A DNA stretch of 54,752 nucleotides from Deltaproteobacteria bacterium (GTDB taxonomy: Bacteria; Myxococcota_A; UBA9160; JAJDAL01). Under the pieces are notes generated by a model. The model was not told the DNA's origin and made no database searches. It worked only from the letters and a program-made list of their open reading frames with translations. Made by a program: the position numbers and the translations under genes. The DNA lies in contig JAJDAL010000027.1 in assembly GCA_029261875.1 (NCBI GenBank), positions 1 to 54,752 of the forward strand, in the 5' to 3' direction. Below are positions 1 through 8,038 of this stretch, in pieces. Position 1 is the first letter of the stretch, and the number at the start of each line of letters is the position of its first letter.

Positions 1-47
1 ACACCCGCTTTCCAAGCGTGCGCCTTCAACCCCTCGGCCATCTCTCG
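1..47 (-). tRNA. serT-like: tRNA-Ser(GGA), 3' part cut off by window edge
   Basis: Read on the minus strand, this stretch gives an acceptor 5' strand, U8, a class II (Ser-type) D arm and an anticodon stem-loop with GGA between complementary CGC/GCG stems. The variable arm, T arm and 3' acceptor strand lie outside the window. The first acceptor base would be C (complement of G47) rather than the G seen in the two sister genes. A spacer repeat begins at exactly that point. Confidence 0.85.
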
Positions 48-340
48 GGGGTATCGGGCGGCGGAGCCGCCCTGCCCGGGACGGCAGACCTGCGGTCTGC
101 CTCTGTCCCTCTTATATCTTTCCGGGGTATCGGGCGGCGGAGCCGCCCTGCCCGGGACGGCAGACCTGCGGTCTGCCTTTGTCGCTCACTCACACCTCTC
201 CGGGGTAGCGGGCGGCTAAGCCACCCTGTCCGGGACGGCAAACTTGCGGTTTGCCTCGGTCGCTCACTCACACCTTTCCGGGGTAACGGGCGGCTAAGCC
301 ACCCTGCCCGGGACGGCAAACCTGCGGTTTGCCTTTGTCC
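47..340. repeat. Four tandem copies of a two-hairpin spacer repeat
   Basis: Copies lie at about 47-111, 118-187, 196-265 and 275-340, with a period of 76-78 bp. Each holds hairpin A (GGGCGGC-ggA-GCCGCCC type; 56-72, 132-148, 210-226, 288-304) followed by hairpin B (83-101, 159-177, 237-255, 315-333). Hairpin B is GGCAGACC-tgc-GGTCTGCC in copies 1 and 2. In copy 4 it is GGCAAACC-tgc-GGTTTGCC, and copy 3 carries the same change with one extra mismatch, so both stem strands changed together. All four copies sit between tRNA-Ser(GGA) and tRNA-Ser(GCT). No open frame in them looks coding. They may act as RNA processing or stability hairpins in the tRNA transcript, or as REP/MITE-like elements. Confidence 0.85.
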
Positions 341-385
341 TGTGCTGAACCTCCCGTGTCGTCACGGCGGTTGAAATTTTCGATG

Positions 386-475
386 TGGCGGAGAGGGAGG
401 GAGTCGAACCCTCGGTACGGTTGCCCGTACGCAGGTTTAGCAAACCTGTGCCTTCAGCCTCTCGGCCACCTCTCC
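386..475 (-). tRNA. tRNA-Ser(GCT)
   Basis: This is a complete class II tRNA of 90 nt including an encoded CCA. The acceptor GGAGAGG pairs with CCTCTCC, followed by discriminator G and CCA. The anticodon loop reads TTGCTAA (GCT, reading AGC/AGU codons) in an ACAGG/CCTGC-type stem. It has a long variable arm (GTACGG-gcaa-CCGTAC) and a T loop GTTCGACTC. It is the middle member of a same-strand trio of serine tRNAs. Confidence 0.97.
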
Positions 476-483
476 ACACTAGT

Positions 484-553
484 CTTTCCGGGGTAGCGGG
501 CGGCGAAGCCGCCCTGCCCGGGACGGCAGACCTTCGGTCTGCCTCGGTCCCTC
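484..553. repeat. Fifth copy of the two-hairpin spacer repeat
   Basis: It sits 8 nt from the 5' end of tRNA-Ser(GCT) and before tRNA-Ser(TGA). Hairpin A is GGGCGGC-gaa-GCCGCCC (498-514). Hairpin B is GGCAGACC-ttc-GGTCTGCC (525-543), with only the loop changed relative to copies 1 and 2. No copy lies on the far side of tRNA-Ser(TGA). Confidence 0.85.
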
Positions 554-623
554 AATCAATCTCCGGCGACCCGCTGACCGGGCTTTTCCGGAGCTGCGGA
601 ATTTAACTCAAAGTTGGGGGGAT

Positions 624-713
624 TGGCGGAGAGGGAGGGATTCGAACCCTCGAGGCGCGTGAACGCCTAGCGGTTTTCAAGACCGCCGCCTTCAACCACT
701 CGGCCACCTCTCC
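624..713 (-). tRNA. tRNA-Ser(TGA)
   Basis: This is a complete 90-nt class II tRNA with encoded CCA. The acceptor is GGAGAGG/CCTCTCC with discriminator G, the anticodon is TGA in a GCGGT/ACCGC stem, the variable arm is long, and the T loop is GTTCGAATC. Acceptor and T arms are nearly identical to tRNA-Ser(GCT). It is the first gene of the minus-strand trio and presumably lies nearest the promoter, which would be at about 714-780. Confidence 0.97.
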
Positions 714-908
714 GATAATGAAATCAATAACTTACGGGGTACACGATTCAAGCAATACGTGCGCGATTCAAGCAATCGCAGGCGGGAGCGCGGTCTGAAA
801 GCCCAAACAAATCAAGATGTTGAGCGCGAACTCAACAGTTTTTTTAGCCGCGGATTCCCCGTTTCCGAGACTGCCTGCGATCGGCGTCCCGTCGTGCGCC
901 CATCCACA

Positions 909-1724
909 TTACTCTGCCGCCTTCCATGCCTCCCCGGGCAGAAGCGCGATGAGCCGCTCCGACACCGTCCTGGCCGCCTCATTGATGTCCCAGCTGTAAT
1001 TCGATGCGAGCAAGGGGCCGATATCGGCGTTGAACTGCGGATCGCGGATCTTCCCGGCCAGATTCTCTTCGAACATCGCGCGGGTTACGCGGTGGCCACC
1101 GTGATCCATGTAGGCGGAGAACGCCGCCACGAGGCGCGCAGGATCGGTCGCGGCCTGCTCCAGGGCGACCGCCAGGTCGAACAGGTCCCGTCCCTTCCTG
1201 CGCTGATAGAGTGCCCGTAGTTTCGTTCCGAGAAGCTCATCGAGCTCGTAGGTCTGGATGTCCGCGCGTCCCGTGTACCAGCGCGAGTCGACGGCAAACG
1301 GAACCTTGCGGAATCCATACACCGAGAAATGCTCGCGCGAGTTGATTTCAACCTTAAGGCGTAGCGGCACCACCGGAACACCTTCCGAATCGAAGCGGTA
1401 CACGAAGGTGACCCGTCCCTCGGTCTGCTTCCATCGTGGTTCGCCGAGCCAGGAATCGAGCACCTCGCGCAGTGCGTTCATCATCGCACCCGCAGGCTCC
1501 GTCCTCACCTGAACCAGATCGATGTCCTCGGAATAACGCGGCGGCGGCCTCAGATAGAGCTTGTATAGGGCGGTGCCGCCGCGAAAGGCCAGGGTCTCGG
1601 CGAGCAGCGGATGCGAGAAGATCTCGACCAGCGCCCGGCTGATCACGAGATCCTGCTCCACTTGGAAGTCCTGCGTCCACGGCGCCTCGGCCCGCCACGC
1701 CGTGATGTAGTCGCGCGGGATCAT
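909..1724 (-). CDS. abiEii: AbiEii-type nucleotidyltransferase toxin
   Basis: The 271-residue protein belongs to the AbiEii/AbiGii (DUF1814) family, the toxin half of type IV AbiE systems used in phage abortive infection. Visible family motifs are RGGTALYK (48-55) and SEDIDL (65-70, metal-binding acidic pair), then a later basic-acidic motif KLRALYQRRKGRDLFDL. The ATG at 1724 overlaps the TGA of the antitoxin gene as ATGA, so the pair is translationally coupled in the usual antitoxin-first order. Characterised relatives (MenT toxins) transfer nucleotides to tRNA 3' ends. The target here is not known. The frame stays open far upstream in the antitoxin region, but that part is an out-of-frame shadow. 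Confidence 0.9.
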   Translation of the reverse strand: MIPRDYITAWRAEAPWTQDFQVEQDLVISRALVEIFSHPLLAETLAFRGGTALYKLYLRPPPRYSEDIDLVQVRTEPAGAMMNALREVLDSWLGEPRWKQTEGRVTFVYRFDSEGVPVVPLRLKVEINSREHFSVYGFRKVPFAVDSRWYTGRADIQTYELDELLGTKLRALYQRRKGRDLFDLAVALEQAATDPARLVAAFSAYMDHGGHRVTRAMFEENLAGKIRDPQFNADIGPLLASNYSWDINEAARTVSERLIALLPGEAWKAAE

Positions 1725-2533
1725 GCCTCCGCCTCGACCGTGGCATTCACGATCAGCTTCCAGTCCGGGGCGCGGCTGATCTCGACGCGGGGCGCCTTGG
1801 GAAGAAGCACCGTCGGATTCCGCGCCTTCGCCTGCACATACGCCTTCAACGATGCGGCCTTTTCCCGGGAGCCCACCAGCTCCAGCAGGTACCCAAGGCG
1901 CTGCGCCCACGGTAAGGGGGCCGTCTCGGCGGCCGCCGTCAGCAGGACGGGATCGATCCGCTCGGCGAGGTCCGACAGGACGGTTGCGACCTGATCGAGC
2001 CCGCCGCAGTGATGCGCGTAACCGACGAGATCGACCGCCGTCACCTCGGCGCTCGAGACGAGAACCGTGCCGCGCGGGGTGTTGAAGCTGCGGACCGCCA
2101 CCTCCGCGATCCGCCGGCGCGCGAAGAACGCAACGCGGACCTGACCGCATACGATCGGCCGGCGGTTCCGCGCAAGCCCAACCTGGAACTCCTGCGGGCG
2201 GTGATGCGCCGCCCCGTGGTACTGAGCGGCTGAAAGAAGCCCGGCGTAGTAACGAAGGCCCTGCTGCTCCATCAGAGCCGGCACGAACTGATCGGCCGGC
2301 AAGCAACCCAGCCGCCGGTACTCGGGCGGAACGATGACGTAGAAACCTCGTCCCGGGCTGGCGACGAGGCCCTGCTTGGCCAGACGTCTGAGCGCTTGCT
2401 TCGCCGCGCCGGGCGATACTCCGAGTGCCCTCTGGGCCTCCCGGCCAGTGAAGTGATGCTTGCCGTCGGCCGCAAGCCTGGTGATGAAGGATCTGGCGGC
2501 GGGAATAGCGGGTGGGTCCGAAATCACAATCAT
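1721..2533 (-). CDS. abiEi: AbiEi-type antitoxin / autorepressor
   Basis: This 270-residue protein has an N-terminal winged-helix region (about 20-80, with GREAQRALGVSPGAAKQALR as recognition-helix candidate) and the C-terminal domain of the AbiEi family. In this family the N-terminal domain binds inverted repeats in its own promoter and the C-terminal domain is needed for antitoxicity. The gene precedes and overlaps the toxin by 4 bp. Its ATG at 2533 lies inside a perfect inverted repeat and no Shine-Dalgarno sequence is visible, so a leaderless message or the GTG at 2527 are possible alternatives. Confidence 0.88.
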   Translation of the reverse strand: MIVISDPPAIPAARSFITRLAADGKHHFTGREAQRALGVSPGAAKQALRRLAKQGLVASPGRGFYVIVPPEYRRLGCLPADQFVPALMEQQGLRYYAGLLSAAQYHGAAHHRPQEFQVGLARNRRPIVCGQVRVAFFARRRIAEVAVRSFNTPRGTVLVSSAEVTAVDLVGYAHHCGGLDQVATVLSDLAERIDPVLLTAAAETAPLPWAQRLGYLLELVGSREKAASLKAYVQAKARNPTVLLPKAPRVEISRAPDWKLIVNATVEAEA

Positions 2534-2559
2534 AAAGTATCACTAGTCAATACTTTATG
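2531..2559. promoter_or_regulatory. Inverted repeat over the abiEi start: candidate autorepression operator
   Basis: CATAAAGTAT (2531-2540) and ATACTTTATG (2550-2559) form a perfect 10-bp inverted repeat with a 9-bp centre. The left arm contains the abiEi start codon. It is an AT-rich island in GC-rich DNA. AbiEi proteins are known to repress by binding promoter inverted repeats, so this is the natural candidate site. Confidence 0.6.
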
Positions 2560-2775
2560 TAAGTGAAATAGAGTGCACCGATATCCGGCGTGTGCCTGAG
2601 CAAGATACTCAATATAGTGAGAAGCCTAAAAATAGAGCGTATTCAACGGGTTACGAACTACTCGTCCAGCCCCGTGCCCCCATAGGGATCGTCTGAGTTC
2701 AGGTATGCTGTCTCGTCTTGGTTCCTGCGGCGCCCCGTGGTCGTCAACGCCTTGTTTCACTCCTTTGGAGGGCCC

Positions 2776-3804
2776 ATGCGACGGATGCTCCTGCTGACGA
2801 TTCTCCTCCAAGCTGGCCCGGCTTTCGGCGTAGATGGTGTGATCGAAATCAATCAACAGCGCGCGCTGGTGGGCGGCATCACCTCCGGCGACACACCGGG
2901 GTTCCCGGTGACGCTCTCGCAGACGGGGAGCTATCGCCTTACCGGCCACCTCACCACCGGTAGCAATCAGGTGGACGCGATTCGCATCGAAGCCCACAAC
3001 GTGGCGATCGACCTCAACGGGTTCACCATCGCCTGCACCCTATCCACCGGACCGCTTCTACCCGTGGGTTGCCTGAATCTGGGCTCTGGCTATGGCGTTC
3101 GCGTTGAAGACACGAACGCCACCCGGGGAGCGACGGTGCGGGACGGTCAGGTACGGGGCGTCGGCGGTGTCGGAATCTCGCTGGGGCCGAACGCCCGTGT
3201 CGTCCGGGTCACCGCCACCGCCAACGGCGGCGACGGGATCAACGCGGGCCTGGACTCCGTGGTGCTGGACAGCACGGCATCCGACAACGGAGGGGACGGC
3301 ATCGCGGCCAACGCCGGTTCCACGATCAGCCGAAGCACAGCGTCTTCGAACGACGCACACGGGATCTCGACCGGAGGCGGCGTCACTGTGGAGAGCTGCA
3401 CGGCGCGGAACAACGGAGCGAATGGGATCGATGTCGGCCAGGGGAGCACGGTCGCCAATAGTACCGCGTTCCAGAATGGATTGGACGGAATCTCCGCGAA
3501 CGCCACCGGTGTCACCGTGACCGGCAGTACCGGGTACTTCAACGGACAGGACGGGATCGACATTGGAACCGGGGGCACCGTAACCGGCAGCTCGGCCAGC
3601 GACAACACCAGTGACGGCATCGAGGCGGGCTCCGGATCGATCATCCAGGGCAACAGCACCTACAGCAACAACGGCTACGGCCTCAACCTGGGCACCGCGA
3701 CCGGTTACCGCGAGAACGTTACACGGCTCAATAGCGCGGGCAGCGTCAACGGCGGCTACAACCTGGGTTCCAACGTCTGCAATACCAACGCGACCTGCCC
3801 CTGA
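2776..3804 (+). CDS. Secreted right-handed parallel beta-helix protein
   Basis: The ATG at 2776 is chosen because GGAG sits 6 nt upstream and the product then opens with a signal peptide (MRRMLLLTILLQAGPAFG, cleavage near residue 18-20). A GTG at 2737 would add 13 residues in front of it. The mature part holds about nine coils of roughly 23 residues with the pattern DGI-x-GxGSTV-xx-STAxxNG, typical of NosD/PbH1-type right-handed beta helices. Two Cys pairs are visible, one near the N-terminal cap and one at the C-terminus (VCNTNATCP). Such proteins are usually cell-surface or periplasmic carbohydrate-binding or structural proteins. No catalytic residues could be assigned. Confidence 0.8.
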   Translation: MRRMLLLTILLQAGPAFGVDGVIEINQQRALVGGITSGDTPGFPVTLSQTGSYRLTGHLTTGSNQVDAIRIEAHNVAIDLNGFTIACTLSTGPLLPVGCLNLGSGYGVRVEDTNATRGATVRDGQVRGVGGVGISLGPNARVVRVTATANGGDGINAGLDSVVLDSTASDNGGDGIAANAGSTISRSTASSNDAHGISTGGGVTVESCTARNNGANGIDVGQGSTVANSTAFQNGLDGISANATGVTVTGSTGYFNGQDGIDIGTGGTVTGSSASDNTSDGIEAGSGSIIQGNSTYSNNGYGLNLGTATGYRENVTRLNSAGSVNGGYNLGSNVCNTNATCP

Positions 3805-3895
3805 GACCTGCCAGGGGAACGCCTCGCTGCCTCCTAGCGGGCATTCAGCCGGGAAAACGATTTCGGGTTGAGGAGCGCGGAATCGGCCGCCCTTC

Positions 3896-5152
3896 CTAGT
3901 ACTGGAACGTCAGCTCGAGCCACATTCGCGTGCGGTCGGCGGGGCCGTTGGAGGTTCCGTTGAAGAAGGCGCCCTTGGCGAGGACGGTCCAGTGTTCGTG
4001 GAATTTCCGGGTGATGACCAGGTCCCATTCGTCGGCGAGGGTTCGGTCGCGATGATCGCTGCCGAAGTGGTGGTACACGATCTTGCCTTTGAGTTCGTAC
4101 GGAAGAACGGGAGCGACGAAGAGGTAGATGTCTTCGAGACCATTGACTCCGCCGTTGTTGAGGAAGGCATCGGCGAAGCCGTTGAACTTGTGCGCGGTTG
4201 CGAGCGGGGTCACGAAGACCGCTTTGCCGTCGTCGCTGCCGAGCAGTTCGTAACCCGCTCCCAGCGCACCCCACTCGGCGTGCTGGAGCGCCGCTTCGGC
4301 GGCACCGTAGTGGGCGGAGTAGTTCACGGGATTGCTGGCCGCGTCTTGTTGGAACGCGTAGGACCCCGCGTACGCGACTTTCCACGGCCCGCCCAGTTCC
4401 TTGTCTCCCGTCACGCGAATACCGTAGGTATCCGCTGAGTTGACTCGCGAATTGTCGAAGTCCCAGAGGTACGCGAACAGCACGACCTTGGCGAACGCCC
4501 AGCGGTCGTAACCGAGACGCACCCAATGGGAATCGGAATCGAAGTCCGCCTGGGCGGCGGAACCGTCGTCGCCGAAGATGCGGCGCACGTCGTCGATGTA
4601 CCCGTACTGGGCCGTCAGATGCTCGATCCCGAAGCTCGTGGACGCTTGAGCCGCGTCGTAGGTCTGTTCGTTCTGGCGCCAACCCACATTGCCGACGAAG
4701 CGATCGTCGTCGAGCTTGATGCGCTGGCGGCCCACCGCGGCCTGCGCGTCGAAGAAGTCCGCGTTCTCGTACTTCACGTACGCCTGATTGAGATCCGTCT
4801 CTTCGGGGTCCGCCACCACGGATTGCCCGCTCGGCGTTTCGACCGCGTCGAAGTACTCGTTGTCGTCGATGGCCAGGCTGTGTTCGAGTTCCGCGTAGGC
4901 GGAGAGTCCGTGCCAGGGCTTCGATCCGATCCCCACGCGCGACCGGATCGTATACGCCTCGGATTCCTGGAACCCATCGATGTCGGCGAATTCCGCGCGG
5001 ACGCGAACGTCGAGCGTCAGCTTGTAGAAGTCGTTGTCGAGAGCTTGCTCCCAGCTTGGCTTCGGATCCGCGGACGCGCCGGACGGCAAGAGGAGGAAGA
5101 ACAACAACAGGCAAGGGGCCGGACTTCGGTCGCGTAGATGAACCCAATTCAT
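3896..5152 (-). CDS. Alginate-export-type outer-membrane porin
   Basis: The 418-residue protein has an N-terminal signal peptide (hydrophobic LLLFFLLLPSGASA, cleavage about residue 29). The mature chain has the alternating pattern of an outer-membrane barrel, with the family core GRQRIKLDDDRFVGN-WRQNEQTYDA and the aromatic C-terminus LELTFQY. This matches the alginate_exp (AlgE-like) porin family, which forms 18-stranded channels for anionic or hydrophobic solutes. No alginate biosynthesis genes lie nearby, so the substrate is unknown. It is followed convergently by the beta-helix gene and has no strong Shine-Dalgarno site. Confidence 0.75.
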   Translation of the reverse strand: MNWVHLRDRSPAPCLLLFFLLLPSGASADPKPSWEQALDNDFYKLTLDVRVRAEFADIDGFQESEAYTIRSRVGIGSKPWHGLSAYAELEHSLAIDDNEYFDAVETPSGQSVVADPEETDLNQAYVKYENADFFDAQAAVGRQRIKLDDDRFVGNVGWRQNEQTYDAAQASTSFGIEHLTAQYGYIDDVRRIFGDDGSAAQADFDSDSHWVRLGYDRWAFAKVVLFAYLWDFDNSRVNSADTYGIRVTGDKELGGPWKVAYAGSYAFQQDAASNPVNYSAHYGAAEAALQHAEWGALGAGYELLGSDDGKAVFVTPLATAHKFNGFADAFLNNGGVNGLEDIYLFVAPVLPYELKGKIVYHHFGSDHRDRTLADEWDLVITRKFHEHWTVLAKGAFFNGTSNGPADRTRMWLELTFQY

Positions 5153-5437
5153 ACGCGGACTCTGTGCAATTTGGGGACCGGAATCCAGCTGCGGAAAGGC
5201 AACGCAGCGATTGCTGCGGGGCTTGGGCGCAAGAAAATTGTCGCACTTTTTCCAGGATGAGACTTTTCGTCTCCCGGCGCCAGCGGACGCCTACCGAAAA
5301 AGGGAACGCGGAATGGGCGCCCTGGGAAGCGTCGATCGACACGAGAGTGGGAAGAATAAGGCCGGCAATGGGAACCGGGTTAGCGGGGCCCGCGGGCCGG
5401 GGCGGGCGAACCCACCGTCGGCCCGCGAGCACCTGCG

Positions 5438-5905
5438 CTACTTCTTTTCGATCGTGGCCACCAAGGTCGCGAACGTGATGCCACGGTTGTCGTCGACCTC
5501 GAGACCGATCGTCACCGGAACGCCGCGCAGCTCCGGATGGTCGTCCATGTCGATGTACCAGATGCCCGTGACCGCACAGAACTCACCAGCTTGGCATGCT
5601 TGTCGCGGACCGCGGCTGAAAGAGCCGGGGCCATCTGCCAGAATTTCGCCGTTGACGCGAAGCCTGAGGGCGAGGGTGGTGTCCTCCCCCAGGTAATCCA
5701 CCATTCCCTGTACGACGATCATGCGCGGGGGAGCCACGCGCACGAGCGTCACCTCGGCCGCGGGCTCCGGCGGATCCAGGGCCAGATCGATTTGCATGTT
5801 GCGATCGGTTGCGATTCGGCGACCCACCGAGCTGTCGGCTTGTGCAAAACCCGATGAAAGAGTCAGTCCCAGAACTACCAGCGTCGTCCACAGCCATCTA
5901 CTCAT
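5438..5905 (-). CDS. Small exported protein of unknown function
   Basis: The ATG at 5905 is supported by AGGAG 8 nt upstream and gives a 155-residue product with a clear signal peptide (MSRWLWTTLVVLGLTLSSGFAQA, cleavage before DSS). The mature part is beta-rich with two Cys (CQAGEFC) that could form a disulfide. I do not recognise the family. It is divergent from serS, leaving a shared promoter region of about 200 bp (5906-6107) in which I see no further gene. Confidence 0.7.
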   Translation of the reverse strand: MSRWLWTTLVVLGLTLSSGFAQADSSVGRRIATDRNMQIDLALDPPEPAAEVTLVRVAPPRMIVVQGMVDYLGEDTTLALRLRVNGEILADGPGSFSRGPRQACQAGEFCAVTGIWYIDMDDHPELRGVPVTIGLEVDDNRGITFATLVATIEKK

Positions 5906-6107
5906 TCTCTGCTCTCCTATATCCGATTCATGCCCCACCCCTTTGTCGTCCCATTGGGCGGCACAGATGTGCCTCAAGGGGGTACCGACGCTCCCTGGCG
6001 CGGGAACATACGAATCGTTCTCATTTTGGTTTCGATCGGGTCTCAACTAGACCCCCGGGGTGCGGCAGCTTGAGTCGCAGGGGCCTGTGTGCTTCTCTAC
6101 GGCTGCC

Positions 6108-7385
6108 ATGTTGGACCCGCGCGCCCTTGCCACCCAAAAAGATGAAATCGTCGAGTCCTGCCGGAAGCGAAGGGTCGAGGTCGACCTCGAACAGGCCATG
6201 GGGCTCCACGAGCGAACCGCGGCGCTTCAGACAGACCTCAACGAGGCCAATCGCCAACGCAACGAGCACCAAACGGCAGGCAAACGCAAGCTCGAGCCCG
6301 CCGAGCGCGAGGCCCACAGCCTTGAAGGGCGCCGGCTGAAGGAGGCCTGCGCGGCCATCGAGGCCGAGCTGGAAACCGTACGCGGCGATCTCAACGCGGC
6401 CATGCGGAGCTTTCCCAACCTGATTCACCCCGACGTCCCCGAAGGCGGCGAGGACGATTTTCGCGAACTGCGGCGCTGGGGCACGCCCCCGGACTTCGGT
6501 TTCGCGGCCCTCGACCACGTCGAACTCGCTCAGAAACTCGACCTGATCGATTTCGAAGGCGGCGCGCGCGTCGCGGGCCAGAAGTTCTACTACCTGAAGA
6601 ACGAGGCGGCGTTGCTGGAGTTGGCACTCCAACGCTTCGCCTTGGATTTCTTGATCGAGGATGGTTTCACGCCCTTCATCACGCCGGATCTGGCGCGCCC
6701 GGAAGTGCTCGACGGGATCGGCTTCAACCCGCGCGGTCCCGAAACCCAGGTGTACTCCATCGCCAACGCGGACCTGTGTTTGATCGGGACGTCCGAGATC
6801 ACCTTGGGGGGTCTGTACGCGGACTCGATCCTGGAAGAGAGCGACCTGCCCTTGAAGCTGGCGGGGGTCTCCCATTGCTTTCGCACCGAAGCGGGCTCCG
6901 CCGGGCGCGAAAGCAAGGGGCTCTACCGCGTTCACCAGTTCAGCAAAGTAGAGATGTTCGCCTTCACACAGCCCGAAGATTCCCAGATCATGCACGAGCA
7001 TCTCTTGGGGCTCGAGGAAAAGATCTTCCAGGCGCTCGAGATTCCCTATCGCATCATCGACGTGGCGAGCGGAGACCTGGGCGCTCCCGCCTACCGCAAG
7101 TACGATGTCGAAGCCTGGATGCCCGGGCGCGGCGACGCCGGGGAGTTCGGAGAAGTCACGAGCACTTCGAATTGCACCGACTACCAAGCGCGGCGTCTGC
7201 GTGTGCGCTTCAAGCGCAAAGAAGCCAAGCAGACCGAGCTCGTCCACATGTTGAATGGAACCGCGATCGCGGTTTCGCGCGCCATCATCGCGCTGCTGGA
7301 AAATCACCAGCGCGCCGACGGCTCCGTCGCGATTCCGACGGCCCTGCGGCCCTACTTGGGTCGCGAGGTTATTCTTCCCCGCTAA
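6108..7385 (+). CDS. serS: Seryl-tRNA synthetase
   Basis: The enzyme charges tRNA-Ser and also tRNA-Sec with serine. At 425 residues it is the usual size. The N-terminal coiled-coil arm (about 25-105) is rich in Glu/Arg/Lys heptads, followed by the class II catalytic core. Motif 2 is seen as [20 protein letters not shown] with HQFSKVEMF, and motif 3 as [16 protein letters not shown]. The start is set at MLDPRALA, the conserved beginning of the family, rather than a GTG 48 bp upstream. It lies about 5.4 kb from three tRNA-Ser genes and two genes upstream of selB, an apparent serine/selenocysteine decoding group. Confidence 0.97.
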   Translation: MLDPRALATQKDEIVESCRKRRVEVDLEQAMGLHERTAALQTDLNEANRQRNEHQTAGKRKLEPAEREAHSLEGRRLKEACAAIEAELETVRGDLNAAMRSFPNLIHPDVPEGGEDDFRELRRWGTPPDFGFAALDHVELAQKLDLIDFEGGARVAGQKFYYLKNEAALLELALQRFALDFLIEDGFTPFITPDLARPEVLDGIGFNPRGPETQVYSIANADLCLIGTSEITLGGLYADSILEESDLPLKLAGVSHCFRTEAGSAGRESKGLYRVHQFSKVEMFAFTQPEDSQIMHEHLLGLEEKIFQALEIPYRIIDVASGDLGAPAYRKYDVEAWMPGRGDAGEFGEVTSTSNCTDYQARRLRVRFKRKEAKQTELVHMLNGTAIAVSRAIIALLENHQRADGSVAIPTALRPYLGREVILPR

Positions 7386-7408
7386 GCGCTGGGTTGTCAG
7401 GAGGGTTC

Positions 7409-8038
7409 ATGGGGCTCTTCACCCGAAAGACGCAAATCGTGTCCGCCGACGCGGCACTGCCGGGGCGCGCCGAGCGCATGCCGGTTCCGCCGCAACACTT
7501 CGTCAATGGAAACCCCCTGGAACCGCCGTTTCCCGAGGGCTTCGAGCGCGCGGTCTTCGGCATGGGATGTTTCTGGGGTGCCGAACGCAAGTTCTGGGAA
7601 GCCTCGGGCGTCTTCACTACCGCGGTGGGGTATGCGGGCGGAACGACCTCGAACCCCACCTACGAAGAAGTGTGTTCGGGCATGACGGGACACACGGAAG
7701 TCGTGCTCGCCGTCTTCGATCCGGGGAAGACCGACTTTGACGCCATGCTGAAGATTTTCTGGGAAACCCATGATCCCACCCAGGGCATGCGTCAGGGCAA
7801 CGACGTCGGGACGCAATATCGATCGGCGATCTACACCCATTCGGACGCACAGCTCGAGCGCGCGCGGATTTCCCAGGAGGGCTATCAAAAGGCCCTCGCC
7901 CAGGCGGGCCACGGAACCATCACCTCGGAGATCGCACCCGCCCCAACCTTTTATTACGCCGAAGATTACCACCAGCAATACCTCGCCAAGAACCCGGCCG
8001 GCTACTGCGGATTGGGTGGAACGGGCGTTTGTCTCTGA
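7409..8038 (+). CDS. msrA: Peptide methionine-(S)-S-oxide reductase
   Basis: This enzyme repairs oxidised methionine (S-epimer) in proteins. AGGAGG at 7399-7404 fixes the ATG at 7409. The 209-residue product has the catalytic motif GCFWG (Cys54), the conserved GYAGG and THDPTQ segments, and two resolving cysteines near the C-terminus (C200 and C208 in [11 protein letters not shown]). The catalytic codon is TGT, so it is not a selenoprotein despite the adjacent selB. It lies 23 bp after serS and overlaps selB by 10 bp, so the three genes are probably co-transcribed. Confidence 0.95.
   Translation: MGLFTRKTQIVSADAALPGRAERMPVPPQHFVNGNPLEPPFPEGFERAVFGMGCFWGAERKFWEASGVFTTAVGYAGGTTSNPTYEEVCSGMTGHTEVVLAVFDPGKTDFDAMLKIFWETHDPTQGMRQGNDVGTQYRSAIYTHSDAQLERARISQEGYQKALAQAGHGTITSEIAPAPTFYYAEDYHQQYLAKNPAGYCGLGGTGVCL

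Noticed and set aside
47..553. CRISPR array
   Set aside because: The repeats are 65-70 bp with no unique spacers of fixed length, and they are interrupted by a tRNA gene. No cas genes are present.
7409..8038. MsrA as a selenoprotein because selB is adjacent
   Set aside because: The catalytic codon is TGT and there is no in-frame TGA.
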